DNA of 64,000 nt from an uncultured Agathobacter sp. (GTDB lineage Bacteria; Bacillota; Clostridia; Lachnospirales; Lachnospiraceae): positions 372,001 through 436,000 of the forward strand of contig CAKRCS010000001.1 in assembly GCA_934307695.1 (NCBI GenBank). The letters are read 5' to 3'. This document shows, in pieces, positions 33,692 to 42,665 of this stretch. The stretch's first letter is position 1, and each line of letters opens with the position of its first letter. Below the pieces are notes generated by a model that saw only the letters and a list, made by a program, of their open reading frames with translations, did no database searches and was not told the DNA's origin. The translations under genes were made by a program, and so were the position numbers.

Positions 33692-34870
33692 ATGCAATAC
33701 AGGAATGACAAATACGGTAATCCGATATCAATTCTGGGATTTGGCTGCATGCGTTTTACGCAGACCGCCGGCAAGATCGATCTTGCAAAAGCGGAACGGG
33801 AGATCATGGAAGCATACAATTCCGGCGTGACGTACTATGATACGGCATATACATATCCGGGAAGCGAAGCCGCGGTTGGGGAGATACTGGAGCACAACGG
33901 AATCCGGGAGAAGGTAAAAATTGCGACAAAGCTGCCACACTATCTTTTGAAAAAACCGGGAGATATGGATCGCTACTTTAATGAACAGTTAAAGCGGCTG
34001 CGCACCGATTATGTGGATTACTATCTTATGCACATGCTCACGGACGTTAAGACCTGGCAGCGCCTGAAGGACATGGGGATTTTAGAATGGCTGGAGGAGA
34101 AAAAGCGCACAGGCGCGATCCGGCAGATCGGATTTTCTTACCATGGCAATTCGGATATGTTCTGCCAGCTGCTCGATGCGTATGACTGGGATTTCTGCCA
34201 GATCCAGTACAATTATATGGATGAACATTCGCAGGCAGGGCGGACAGGGCTGATGTATGCGGCACAGAAGGGAATACCGGTCATCATCATGGAACCGCTG
34301 CGCGGTGGACGGCTGGTAAATGGGCTTCCGCGCGAGGCAAAAGAGATTTTCGCACAGTATGAGATCAAAAGAAGTCCGGCGGAATGGGCGTTTCGCTGGC
34401 TGTGGAACCAGCCACAGGTAACGTGCGTCCTGTCTGGAATGAACTCGCTTGAGATGGTACAGGAAAATGTAAAAACAGCTTCGGAGATGCTTCCGGGTGC
34501 GTTTGGGGCGCGCGAGGAGAAGCTGTTTGTGGATGTGGTCGCGGCAATCCAGTCGAAAATGCGTGTCGGCTGTACCGGATGCCGGTATTGTATGCCATGC
34601 CCGATGCATGTGGATATTCCGGGAACTTTTGCGGCATATAACCGGCAGGCAGCCGAGGGATGGTTCGCGGCGCTGAGGGATTACTTTATGTGCACTGTGG
34701 TTCGCAAGGATTACACAGGACCGGCAAACTGCATCGGCTGCGGAAAGTGCGAACAGCACTGCCCGCAGCATATTGAGATCCGAAAAGAACTGCAAAATGC
34801 AAAAGCTGCGCTTGAGACACCTGTTTATAAGGTGGCAAGAAAGGTGCTGCCGCTTATCATGAAGTATTGA
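33692..34870 (+). CDS. Aldo/keto reductase with C-terminal 4Fe-4S ferredoxin domain
   Basis: A 392-residue oxidoreductase. The first ~290 residues are an aldo-keto reductase barrel with the catalytic set YDTAYTY (Asp, Tyr), ATKLPHY (Lys) and YLMHML (His). The C terminus carries two cysteine clusters, CTGCRYCMPCPMHVDIP and CIGCGKCEQHCPQHIEI, predicting two 4Fe-4S centres. Such fused reductases are common in anaerobic Firmicutes and probably use ferredoxin-type electron transfer; the substrate is unknown. GGAAGGAGC precedes the ATG. Confidence 0.92.
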   Translation: MQYRNDKYGNPISILGFGCMRFTQTAGKIDLAKAEREIMEAYNSGVTYYDTAYTYPGSEAAVGEILEHNGIREKVKIATKLPHYLLKKPGDMDRYFNEQLKRLRTDYVDYYLMHMLTDVKTWQRLKDMGILEWLEEKKRTGAIRQIGFSYHGNSDMFCQLLDAYDWDFCQIQYNYMDEHSQAGRTGLMYAAQKGIPVIIMEPLRGGRLVNGLPREAKEIFAQYEIKRSPAEWAFRWLWNQPQVTCVLSGMNSLEMVQENVKTASEMLPGAFGAREEKLFVDVVAAIQSKMRVGCTGCRYCMPCPMHVDIPGTFAAYNRQAAEGWFAALRDYFMCTVVRKDYTGPANCIGCGKCEQHCPQHIEIRKELQNAKAALETPVYKVARKVLPLIMKY

Positions 34871-34925
34871 AACGAGTTTTAAGGTGTGTTATAGTCTAAG
34901 AAAGCAAACGCGGAGGAACGGTCAG

Positions 34926-35885
34926 ATGAGCAGGAGAACACGACACATTGCGTTTTTGGCATGTGCGGCTGCGTGTATGCTTTCCGGCTGTGGACAAAAG
35001 ACGAATACCACGGATCAGGAAGCGTATAGGCAGTATGGGATAAATTGCATAGAGAGTGGAGACTATCCATCGGCAGTCGATGCGTTTCAGAAGGCGCTGG
35101 ATCAGTCACACGGCAAGGTAACCGCCGCGGAGATTGACATTTGCTACTATAAGGCAGAGGCACAGTTTTTAAGCGGAGATTACGAGGGCGCACAGACGAC
35201 CTATCAGGCGCTGATCGATTATAAGGATGATGCGAACAGCTATTTCCTGCGCGGATGCATGCGGTTCCAGCTCGGAATGCAGGAGGAAGCGCTGAATGAT
35301 TTCGGGATGGCGGTAAGCCGCGAGAAGAATGACCGGAATCTGTACATCGGCATCTATCAGGTGATGGCAGCCAACGGACTTGAGAGCGAAGGACAGTATT
35401 ATCTGCATCAGGCACTTGAGGTTAGTGGGGATAAAGCGGAGGATCTCATGCAAAAAGGCAGGGTATACCTGATGCTGGGCGACACGCAGAATGCATCGGC
35501 AAGTCTTTTGAATGCGATTGAAAAGGGAAGCGTAGAAGCCAATTTTTATCTGGCAGAGACCTACGAAGAGCTTGGAGATACAAAGAGTGCGGATGAATAT
35601 TTTCAGAAGTATCTCGATGCCGGGATCGCCAGCTCCTACGAGTTGTACGAGGTGGGGACACGCTTTATGAACCGTGGAGATTATGAGCATGCGGTCAACT
35701 ACTTTAAGACTGCGTTAGAGCAGGAAGAAGTGCCGAATGAAGCCTCCATTTTGAAAAATATGGTGATGGCTTATGAAGGACAGCGTGATTTTGCCTCAGC
35801 AAGGGATGTTTTGGGGCGTTACCTTGAATTGAACCCGGATGACGAGGCTGCAAATAAGGAAATGACGTTTTTGTCCTCAAGATGA
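34926..35885 (+). CDS. TPR-repeat lipoprotein
   Basis: A 319-residue exported lipoprotein with signal peptide and lipobox LSGC (Cys at about 22). It then has about seven tetratricopeptide repeats (for example GDYPSAVDAFQKAL, GDYEGAQTTYQALI, GDTKSADEYFQKYL, GDYEHAVNYFKTAL). Such proteins are scaffolds at the outer face of the membrane. ATG 34926 follows GAGGAACGG; the frame open to 34884 is not used. Confidence 0.88.
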   Translation: MSRRTRHIAFLACAAACMLSGCGQKTNTTDQEAYRQYGINCIESGDYPSAVDAFQKALDQSHGKVTAAEIDICYYKAEAQFLSGDYEGAQTTYQALIDYKDDANSYFLRGCMRFQLGMQEEALNDFGMAVSREKNDRNLYIGIYQVMAANGLESEGQYYLHQALEVSGDKAEDLMQKGRVYLMLGDTQNASASLLNAIEKGSVEANFYLAETYEELGDTKSADEYFQKYLDAGIASSYELYEVGTRFMNRGDYEHAVNYFKTALEQEEVPNEASILKNMVMAYEGQRDFASARDVLGRYLELNPDDEAANKEMTFLSSR

Positions 35886-35924
35886 TCTTACGGCTTAGAA
35901 AAGCAGCGAAAGTCTATGATTAAG

Positions 35925-35965
35925 AATCGCCAGTCCGGCGGATACCGGATATGGCGATTTTTTGA
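35925..35965 (+). terminator. Terminator after the TPR lipoprotein gene
   Basis: AATCGCCA (35925-35932) pairs with TGGCGATT (35952-35959), with an inner GTCCGG/CCGGAT stem, and a T run follows. Confidence 0.8.
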
Positions 35966-35983
35966 CTTAATAAAGGAGAATAT

Positions 35984-37228
35984 ATGGCAGAACTGATAAG
36001 GATTGAAGAAATTGAAGAGCGCGTGATCTTAGTAGGAGTGAGCGAGCAGGAGGGGGATGATGCGGAGGACTCTGTGAGCGAGCTTGCGGAGCTTGTAGAG
36101 ACTGCCGGGGCTACCCCGGTCGGGACACTGATCCAGAAGAGGGAGAACCGCCATCCGGGAACCTATATCGGATCTGGAAAGGTGGAGGAGCTGCGCGCGA
36201 TGATCGCGGAGAAAAATGCAACGGGAATCGTCTGCGATGATGAGCTTTCCCCGGCGCAGATCAAGAATCTGGAGATGCTTCTGGATACGAAGATCATGGA
36301 TCGGACGTTGATCATTTTGGATATTTTTGCGGCGCACGCAACTACGAGCGAGGGCAAGATTCAGGTAGAACTGGCACAGCTACGCTACCGCTTAAGCCGC
36401 CTTACCGGACTTGGACGCTCGATGTCCCGTCTTGGAGGTGGAATCGGTACGAGAGGACCGGGAGAGAAAAAGCTGGAGATGGACCGGCGGCTGATCAACG
36501 ACCGCATTGCGCAGCTTCGAAGAGAACTGAAGGTGGTTGAGTGCCACCGGGATATTACAAGAGCGAGAAGAAAGAAAAACCAGATACCGGTTGCCGCGAT
36601 CGTCGGTTATACCAATGCGGGAAAATCTACGCTTTTGAATCATCTGACGGATGCGGATGTTCTTGAGGAGGATAAGCTTTTTGCAACACTCGATCCGACA
36701 ACCAGAATGCTGGAGCTTGGCGGGCACCAGCAGATCCTCCTGACAGATACGGTCGGATTTATCCGCAAGCTCCCGCACCATCTGATCGAGGCGTTCAAGA
36801 GTACGCTGGAGGAAGCACGCTACGCGGATTACATCATCCATGTGGTGGATGCTTCTAATCCGCAGCGGGATAAACAGATGCACATCACCTATGCGACGCT
36901 GGATGATCTCGGAATCAAGGATAAGCCGGTTGTGACACTGTTCAATAAGCAGGATCTTAGAACTGACAATGAGCCGCTTCACGATTTCCGGGCAGATCAT
37001 GTGCGGAATATTTCGGCGGGAACCGGAGCGGGACTTGAGGAGGTCAAGGCACTCTTGGAGGAGCTGCTCCGCAACAACAAAATATATGTGGAGCGCGTGA
37101 TCCCTTACGATAAAGCGGGCATTCTCCAGCTTGTCCGCACACAGGGCGAACTGCTGGAGGAGGAGTACGGGCAGGACGGAATCTCCATCAAAGCATACGT
37201 TCCGATGGAGGTTTACGGACGTTTATAA
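35984..37228 (+). CDS. hflX: Ribosome-associated GTPase HflX
   Basis: A 414-residue GTPase that splits or rescues stalled 70S ribosomes. The N-terminal HflX domain has the glycine-rich loop GRSMSRLGGGIGTRGPGE. The GTPase domain follows with GYTNAGKST, DTVGFIRKLP and the G4-type NKQD. An additional acidic N terminus is normal for clostridial members. It converges with the GntR-family gene; the two stop regions overlap by six bases. Confidence 0.95.
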   Translation: MAELIRIEEIEERVILVGVSEQEGDDAEDSVSELAELVETAGATPVGTLIQKRENRHPGTYIGSGKVEELRAMIAEKNATGIVCDDELSPAQIKNLEMLLDTKIMDRTLIILDIFAAHATTSEGKIQVELAQLRYRLSRLTGLGRSMSRLGGGIGTRGPGEKKLEMDRRLINDRIAQLRRELKVVECHRDITRARRKKNQIPVAAIVGYTNAGKSTLLNHLTDADVLEEDKLFATLDPTTRMLELGGHQQILLTDTVGFIRKLPHHLIEAFKSTLEEARYADYIIHVVDASNPQRDKQMHITYATLDDLGIKDKPVVTLFNKQDLRTDNEPLHDFRADHVRNISAGTGAGLEEVKALLEELLRNNKIYVERVIPYDKAGILQLVRTQGELLEEEYGQDGISIKAYVPMEVYGRL

Positions 37229-37927
37229 ATAAATCTGCTTGGAACCGTCAATACTATCACGGGTACTCTGATCGATGTAGGCAATGACGGCGTCGCGGTC
37301 GCGCTGCCGGATCAGGGAATACAGCTTTTCGGTGCTTTCGATGAGCGGCTCCTTGCCGTAATTTATCACATAGCGCTGCCAGAGCATGCACACAAGATCT
37401 TTAAAGGACGTAAAAATAAGCGGCAGAAGCGCATTTCCGCTGACGAAGCCCAGCTCATGATAAAAGCGGAAGGTATTTTCAACAAGACTCTCATTGGTGG
37501 AGGAAGCGCGGATGTCGTCAACAATGGCATCGAGGGAGGCGAAGGCTTCCTCGGAGGCTTCATCCACGGTCAGCGCACCGGCGAGACTTACAAGGACGAT
37601 GCGGAGCTGGAGAATGGAGCGCACCTCGGCATTTGCCAGCGCGCCGCCGTTGTATTTCATGATGGATACAAGGGTGTCTAATGTGCCGTATTTGCGGTAA
37701 TCTTCGACAAATGTGCCAATCCTTGGCCGGATGACGAGAAAACCCTTTTGCTCAAGCTCGGCAATACCGGCATTTACAACAGCGCGGCTGACCTGCATGG
37801 AGCTGGCAAGCTCGCGTTCGCTTGGAAGCTTTGCGCCGATTGGCAGCTCACCGGATAGGATCTTGTTCTCCAACTGTTCAACGAAAAGCTCTTTGAGTGA
37901 CGGTGCCGATATTTTTTGGAATTGCAT
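37223..37927 (-). CDS. GntR/FadR-family transcriptional regulator with FCD domain
   Basis: A 234-residue repressor. The N-terminal winged helix (about 15-75) has the GntR signature KLPSERELASSMQVSRAVV. The C-terminal ~150 residues are an all-helical FCD-type ligand domain, with its metal-binding Asp/His pattern only partly evident (RFYHELGFVSGN). ATG 37927 has AAGGGGG; the frame is open upstream to 38011 through the operator and is not used. Its own promoter and the divergent promoter of the 38378 operon both carry TGGT-n3-ACCA palindromes, so it probably controls itself and that operon in response to an acid metabolite. Confidence 0.88.
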   Translation of the reverse strand: MQFQKISAPSLKELFVEQLENKILSGELPIGAKLPSERELASSMQVSRAVVNAGIAELEQKGFLVIRPRIGTFVEDYRKYGTLDTLVSIMKYNGGALANAEVRSILQLRIVLVSLAGALTVDEASEEAFASLDAIVDDIRASSTNESLVENTFRFYHELGFVSGNALLPLIFTSFKDLVCMLWQRYVINYGKEPLIESTEKLYSLIRQRDRDAVIAYIDQSTRDSIDGSKQIYL

Positions 37928-37997
37928 AGGAAAACCCCCTTCTGAAATTGCGTATATGGATATAGAAATCACACAAACAAAATGAAAAACGTGGAAT

Positions 37998-38052
37998 TGG
38001 TATGACCACATACCACAATTCGGATTATAGACAAAAACAGTCGAAAAATCAA
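37998..38052 (-). promoter_or_regulatory. GntR-gene promoter with FadR-type operator
   Basis: On the minus strand TTGATT (38047-38052) and TATAAT (38024-38029) are 17 bp apart. Immediately downstream lies a perfect inverted repeat TGGTATG-ACCA-CATACCA (37998-38015), which contains TnGTnnnACnA, the FadR-subfamily consensus. Its position just past the -10 suits autorepression. Confidence 0.7.
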
Positions 38053-38060
38053 TATTATTG

Positions 38061-38119
38061 TTGACGTTTTCTCAAAAACATGGTAGGCTGAATCGTAGAA
38101 AAAGCATCTGGTCATACCA
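38061..38119 (+). promoter_or_regulatory. Divergent promoter with a second FadR-type operator
   Basis: TTGACG (38061-38066), 17 bp spacer, weak -10 TAGGCT (38084-38089). About 13 bases beyond the expected start is CTGGTCATACCAG (38108-38120), which contains TGGT-CAT-ACCA and so fits the same consensus as the operator at 37998. Confidence 0.6.
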
Positions 38120-38130
38120 GAGTGCCATAC

Positions 38131-38320
38131 ACGTATATATAATCATAGGGGAGTATGATTCATATATATACCCAGGATTCCCGGCTGCGAGTGTGCATCC
38201 GGGAATTTTTTGCTCCGCAGGGATGCGACCCGTGTGGAGTTGAAGATGCACTTGCGTGCCCACACAGGCGCGCAAAGAGTCACTTTGTGACTCTTTGTTC
38301 CTGCGCGGGGGTGTAATCTT
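38131..38320 (+). promoter_or_regulatory. Long structured leader with terminator-like hairpin before the acyltransferase operon
   Basis: Three features occur in series. The first is a long AT hairpin (GTATATAT at 38133 with ATATATAC ending at 38171). The second is a terminator, ATTCCCGG (38177-38184) with CCGGGAAT (38199-38206) and a T run. The third is a folded region with GTGTGG (38232) pairing CCACAC (38260-38265) and AAAGAGTCAC (38274) pairing GTGACTCTTT (ends 38296). It may be an attenuator or release a small RNA. This accounts for the 450-base gap between the regulator and the operon. Confidence 0.6.
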
Positions 38321-38377
38321 GCAAATGCAGGCTATATATTTTATAATGACGGAAGGATAGGCAGGAAGGAAATAGAA

Positions 38378-39688
38378 ATGACAGATAAGAAGAAGGAAAA
38401 GCCGAAAAAGGCGGGGGCGTATGGAAGGCGTCAGATCCGCTGGGACAAGCTGGACAATACAGCAAATCTTTTTCCGGTGATCGCAGGAGATGACATGACG
38501 AATGTATACCGGATCGCGGTCACCCTCACGGAGGAGATACAGCCGGAAATCTTACAACAGGCGCTGGATATCGTATTACCAAAGTTTGACGGGTTTAATG
38601 TGCGCCTGCGCAAGGGCATTTTCTGGTATTATTTTGAGGAGAACGGCAAGCCGGCACCGAAGGTTGTGGAGGAGACGAATTTTCCGTGCAGATTTATCCG
38701 GGCGAACCGTAACCATAGCTATATGTTCCGGGTAACGTATTACCATAAGCGCATCAATCTGGAAGTGTTCCATGTGCTGACAGACGGAATGGGCGGACTC
38801 AACTTTATCCGGGAGCTCACATACCAGTATTTGAGACTGGTACATCCGCAGATCAAGGCGGAGGACAATTTAAGCCACATGACTTCCTTAAATAGGGAGG
38901 ACAGCTTTGTCAAGAACTTTAAGCGGGGAAAGGCAAGCGGTTTTTCGAAGGAACGGGCGTATCTGATCCGCAAGGAGCGGCTTCCACAGGGCGAGTTTGG
39001 AATCATCCACGGCTATATGCCGGTGATGGAGCTGAAAGAGGTTGCACATCGGTACGGCACATCGATCAACGAGTATCTGGTAGCTGTTTTTGCATGGAGT
39101 ACCTATCAGGACTGCCTGAAAGGGATGCCTTCAGAGCTTCCGATCCGCGTTGCGGTTCCGGTCAATCTGCGTCCGTATTTCAATTCCGTCACGACAAAGA
39201 ACTTTTTCTGCATGGTGTCGGCGGAGTTCCATCCGACAAAGGACAGCTATACCTTTGAGGAGGTGGTAGAGATCATCAAGGAGAGCCTGCACAAGCAGAT
39301 CACGAAGGAACATCTGGAGGATCTGTTTTCGTACAGCGTTTCCAATCAGCAGAATGTTTTCCTGCGGGCGGTTCCCCTGCCAATCAAGAACCTTGTAATG
39401 AAGCTGATATACACGAAGTCGGCGCTTGCAAACACGACCACGATAACGAATATCGGCAACATCAAGGTGGAGGAGGCTTACGAACCGTATATCGATTCGT
39501 TCCATGCGTTTATCGCGATGTCAAAGGGACAGTCGTTAAAAGGAACGGTCTGCTCCTACGGGGATGATCTGGCGTTTACCTTCAGTTCCATCTTTGCGGA
39601 TACCGGCGTACAGGGAACATTTTTCCGCAAAATAGCAGAGGACGGAGTTTCTGTCCGTGTTGAGACCAATGGAGTGTATTATGAGTAG
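38378..39688 (+). CDS. Condensation/CAT-superfamily acyltransferase (alcohol acetyltransferase-like)
   Basis: A 436-residue protein without membrane segments. HVLTDGMGG (about residue 128) is the HxxxDG active-site motif of the BAHD/condensation/chloramphenicol-acetyltransferase superfamily. A later VPVNLRPYF segment and the SNIG-like TITNIGN match the family core. It probably moves an acyl group to a hydroxyl acceptor, but the substrate is unknown. AGGAAGGAAA precedes the ATG. It overlaps the next gene by eight bases and is followed by an esterase gene, so acylation and deacylation may be paired. Confidence 0.75.
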   Translation: MTDKKKEKPKKAGAYGRRQIRWDKLDNTANLFPVIAGDDMTNVYRIAVTLTEEIQPEILQQALDIVLPKFDGFNVRLRKGIFWYYFEENGKPAPKVVEETNFPCRFIRANRNHSYMFRVTYYHKRINLEVFHVLTDGMGGLNFIRELTYQYLRLVHPQIKAEDNLSHMTSLNREDSFVKNFKRGKASGFSKERAYLIRKERLPQGEFGIIHGYMPVMELKEVAHRYGTSINEYLVAVFAWSTYQDCLKGMPSELPIRVAVPVNLRPYFNSVTTKNFFCMVSAEFHPTKDSYTFEEVVEIIKESLHKQITKEHLEDLFSYSVSNQQNVFLRAVPLPIKNLVMKLIYTKSALANTTTITNIGNIKVEEAYEPYIDSFHAFIAMSKGQSLKGTVCSYGDDLAFTFSSIFADTGVQGTFFRKIAEDGVSVRVETNGVYYE

Positions 39689-40346
39689 ATGCAATAATTG
39701 TAAGATTCAGATAACGGATGAGACGGACAAGTGTCCATTCTGCCAGTGTGTTCTGGTAAAGGATGAGGGCAGGGTGGAAGATAAGTACCCACAGGCGTGG
39801 GTGACAGTCCGGAAGTTTCATCTTTTGGAAAATATCGTTTTGTTTTTATCCATTCTGGCGGAAGCAGTGCTGGTGTATATTAACTATACGGGGACACCAT
39901 TTTTTGCATGGTCTCTGATCGCGGGGCTGGTGCTGCTGTATGCAAACGTAGTCCTGCGGCTGGCGGTGATCGGTAAATCCGGCTATATGTTCAAGACGAT
40001 CTGCCTGGTTCTGACCGCGATCGTCATGCTGATCGCAATCGACTATCTCACCGGATACAACCGGTGGTCACTCAACTATGTGATGCCTGCGGGAATCCTG
40101 TTTATGGATGCCGGTATTCTGGTTCTGATGATCGTTAATCGCAGGAACTGGCAGAGCTACATGATGGCGCAGCTTTTTACGATCATTTTGAGTATTATTC
40201 CAATCATATTGCTTGAGATTGGGGAGGTTACCTTCTCGTATTTGACGATAATCGCATTTGCGGTATCTGTTTTTATTTTCCTTGGAACCTTGATTATTGG
40301 CGATCAGAGAGCAAAGACAGAATTGAAACGGAGATTTCATATATGA
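39681..40346 (+). CDS. Zinc-ribbon membrane protein (DUF6320-like)
   Basis: A 221-residue protein with an N-terminal CxxC...CxxC zinc ribbon (CNNCKIQITDETDKCPFC) and six hydrophobic segments after a short cytoplasmic linker. Function unknown. It starts within the end of the acyltransferase gene and its TGA overlaps the next ATG, so the three genes are translationally coupled. An in-frame ATG at 39657 would only add residues from the overlap. The zinc ribbon suggests a cytoplasmic partner or sensor role (inference). Confidence 0.75.
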   Translation: MSRCNNCKIQITDETDKCPFCQCVLVKDEGRVEDKYPQAWVTVRKFHLLENIVLFLSILAEAVLVYINYTGTPFFAWSLIAGLVLLYANVVLRLAVIGKSGYMFKTICLVLTAIVMLIAIDYLTGYNRWSLNYVMPAGILFMDAGILVLMIVNRRNWQSYMMAQLFTIILSIIPIILLEIGEVTFSYLTIIAFAVSVFIFLGTLIIGDQRAKTELKRRFHI

Positions 40347-41410
40347 TTGAACATCTGAAACAACATTGGAGCAGCCGTCTGACGGAGGAAGAAGCACTTG
40401 AGGCACAGACGCAGGAAACACAAAAGGATGCCGCAAGCGTAGCACAGACGGGCGAAGAATGCATAAAAGAACATACGCAGCTTCCGGAGACCAAAAAGCC
40501 GGCGGTCAGTGTACAGGGACGCGTGATCAGTGAACTGATCAGTACGCTTACCAACGATATGCTGATCGGAAAGCAGATCAAATCGGGCAGGCTTCGGAAA
40601 CGGATGGTGGAGCCGCCGTGGCATGTGCCGGCGTGTTTTACCATGACACATATCGATATGCCGGACTTTACGATGAAGATGCTTGCCTCAAAGGAAAATC
40701 CAAACATGGACAAGGTGATCTTACAGCTTCATGGTGGCGGATATATGGGAGCCGTGCGCAATGCCTACTATGTGTTTGCGGGATTGTATAACGAGGTGAG
40801 CCATGGCTTTAGCGTGCTGACACCGGATTATCGCGTCGCGCCGGAGCACCCGTTCCCGGCGGCACTGCAGGATGCGGTTGCCGCATTCCGGTGGCTGCTT
40901 GACCGTGGCTGGTTTGGGGAGCAGATCATTGTTGCGGGGGATTCTGCGGGCGGAGGCCTTGCAATGGCGCTTACGATGTATCTGCGGGATCACGATATGC
41001 CGCTGCCATGCGGCGTTATCGCAATGTCTCCATGGACGGATGTGACGGCAAGCGGAGAATCCTATACGACCAACTACGAAAAGGATCCGCTTTTTGGCAA
41101 CACCAGAGAAAGTCTGATCTATCTCAATGACTATGCGGGCGACCATGATCCGATGGATCCGTACATTTCGCCGCTTTTTGGAGATTTCCGGCATTTTCCG
41201 CCGATGCTGATACAGGCAGGCTCGATCGAGATGCTGCTGAGTGATTCTGTGGATGCAGCGGCAAAAGCGCGTTCGCAGGGCGTAAAAGTGCGCTTAAGCA
41301 TTTACGAAGGGATGTTCCACGTATTTCAGATGGCATATCTGAATATCCCGGAATCCAAGCGGGCATGGATGGAGGTTGGAAAGTTCATCGATATTTTGTG
41401 CAAGGATTGA
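40343..41410 (+). CDS. Alpha/beta hydrolase, hormone-sensitive lipase (esterase) family
   Basis: A 355-residue esterase. The oxyanion-hole HGGGYMG motif, the nucleophile elbow GDSAGGG, DPYISPLFGD (acid region) and the C-terminal histidine in GMFHVF give a complete HSL-type triad. The first ~110 residues are a polar Glu/Gln-rich extension with no signal peptide. It overlaps the zinc-ribbon gene by four bases (ATGA) and ends an acyltransferase-membrane protein-esterase operon. Confidence 0.9.
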   Translation: MIEHLKQHWSSRLTEEEALEAQTQETQKDAASVAQTGEECIKEHTQLPETKKPAVSVQGRVISELISTLTNDMLIGKQIKSGRLRKRMVEPPWHVPACFTMTHIDMPDFTMKMLASKENPNMDKVILQLHGGGYMGAVRNAYYVFAGLYNEVSHGFSVLTPDYRVAPEHPFPAALQDAVAAFRWLLDRGWFGEQIIVAGDSAGGGLAMALTMYLRDHDMPLPCGVIAMSPWTDVTASGESYTTNYEKDPLFGNTRESLIYLNDYAGDHDPMDPYISPLFGDFRHFPPMLIQAGSIEMLLSDSVDAAAKARSQGVKVRLSIYEGMFHVFQMAYLNIPESKRAWMEVGKFIDILCKD

Positions 41411-41502
41411 TCCATCTGCGGATTTATAAGAAAAACAAAAACATCCAACGACATATATTAGTACGACTAATAAAAAGCTTCAGAATATATTATTGGAAAA
41501 AA

Positions 41503-41550
41503 GCAGCGTGTAAAGGTATACTGTAAGTATATAGTCTGCACGCTGTTTTT
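41503..41550 (+). terminator. Terminator between the esterase and purM genes
   Basis: CAGCGTG (41504-41510) pairs with CACGCTG (41539-41545), followed by five T; an inner GTATAC/GTATAT stem fills the loop. TTGACG at 41553 just beyond may be a purM -35, with a poor -10. Confidence 0.75.
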
Positions 41551-41612
41551 GCGTTGACGGCAGTGTGAAGCTGCATGGTCTTTAACAAAGCACATATAAG
41601 GAGGAAAAGAAA

Positions 41613-42638
41613 ATGGATTACAAGCATTCCGGCGTAGATATTGAGGCAGGATACAAGTCAGTTGAACTTATGAAGGAATATGTAAAGGGAACAATGAGAC
41701 CGGAGGTACTCGGAGGTCTTGGCGGTTTTTCCGGCGCATTTTCACTGGCAGCGATCAAGAACATGGAGAACCCGGTGCTTTTGTCCGGAACAGATGGCTG
41801 CGGAACCAAGGTCAAGCTTGCTTTTATCATGGACAAGCATGATACCATCGGCATCGATTGTGTTGCCATGTGCGTAAATGACGTGGCATGTGCCGGCGGC
41901 GAACCACTTTTCTTCTTAGATTATATTGCATGCGGCAAGAATTATCCGGAAAAGATCGCAACGATCGTAAGCGGTGTTGCAGAGGGCTGCAAGCAGGCAG
42001 GCTGCGCATTGATCGGCGGTGAGACAGCAGAGCATCCGGGACTTATGCCGGAGGATGACTACGATCTTGCCGGTTTTGCGGTAGGCGTTGTAGATGAGAA
42101 GGACATTATCACCGGAGCAGACCTTAAGGATGGGGATGTCCTGATCGGAATGGCTTCTTCCGGTGTACATTCCAACGGATTTTCGCTGGTAAGAAAGATC
42201 TTCCCGATGACGAAGGAATCACTTGATGCCTATTATGATGAGCTTGGAACCACGCTCGGCGAGGCACTTCTTGCTCCGACAAGAATCTATGTCAAGGCAT
42301 TGAAGTCCGTAAAGGAGGCAGGCGTCCGCGTGAAGGCTTGCAGCCATATCACAGGTGGCGGTTTCTATGAGAATATCCCGCGTATGCTTCCGGAAGGAAA
42401 GCGTGCGGTTGTAGAAAAGAACAGCTATCCGGTTCCTCCGATCTTTACCATGATGGCAAGAGAGGGACAGGTGGAAGAACAGATGATGTACAACACCTAC
42501 AATATGGGACTTGGAATGATCGTTGCCGTAGATCCGGCAGATGTGGACAAGACAATGGAGGCAATCAAGGCAGCCGGAGATACACCGTATGTGGTTGGAA
42601 AGATTGTGGACGGCGAAAAGGGAATCGATCTTGTTTAA
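41613..42638 (+). CDS. purM: Phosphoribosylformylglycinamidine cyclo-ligase (AIR synthetase)
   Basis: A 341-residue purine-biosynthesis enzyme converting FGAM to AIR with ATP. The N-terminal LSGTDGCGTKVKLA, GGETAEHPG and the C-terminal NMGLGM are characteristic, as is the MDYKHSGVDIEAG start. AAGGAGGAAA precedes the ATG. First gene of purM-purN-purD. Confidence 0.97.
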   Translation: MDYKHSGVDIEAGYKSVELMKEYVKGTMRPEVLGGLGGFSGAFSLAAIKNMENPVLLSGTDGCGTKVKLAFIMDKHDTIGIDCVAMCVNDVACAGGEPLFFLDYIACGKNYPEKIATIVSGVAEGCKQAGCALIGGETAEHPGLMPEDDYDLAGFAVGVVDEKDIITGADLKDGDVLIGMASSGVHSNGFSLVRKIFPMTKESLDAYYDELGTTLGEALLAPTRIYVKALKSVKEAGVRVKACSHITGGGFYENIPRMLPEGKRAVVEKNSYPVPPIFTMMAREGQVEEQMMYNTYNMGLGMIVAVDPADVDKTMEAIKAAGDTPYVVGKIVDGEKGIDLV

Positions 42639-42665
42639 TACCCGAAGCGGTAACAGGAGGAGCGT

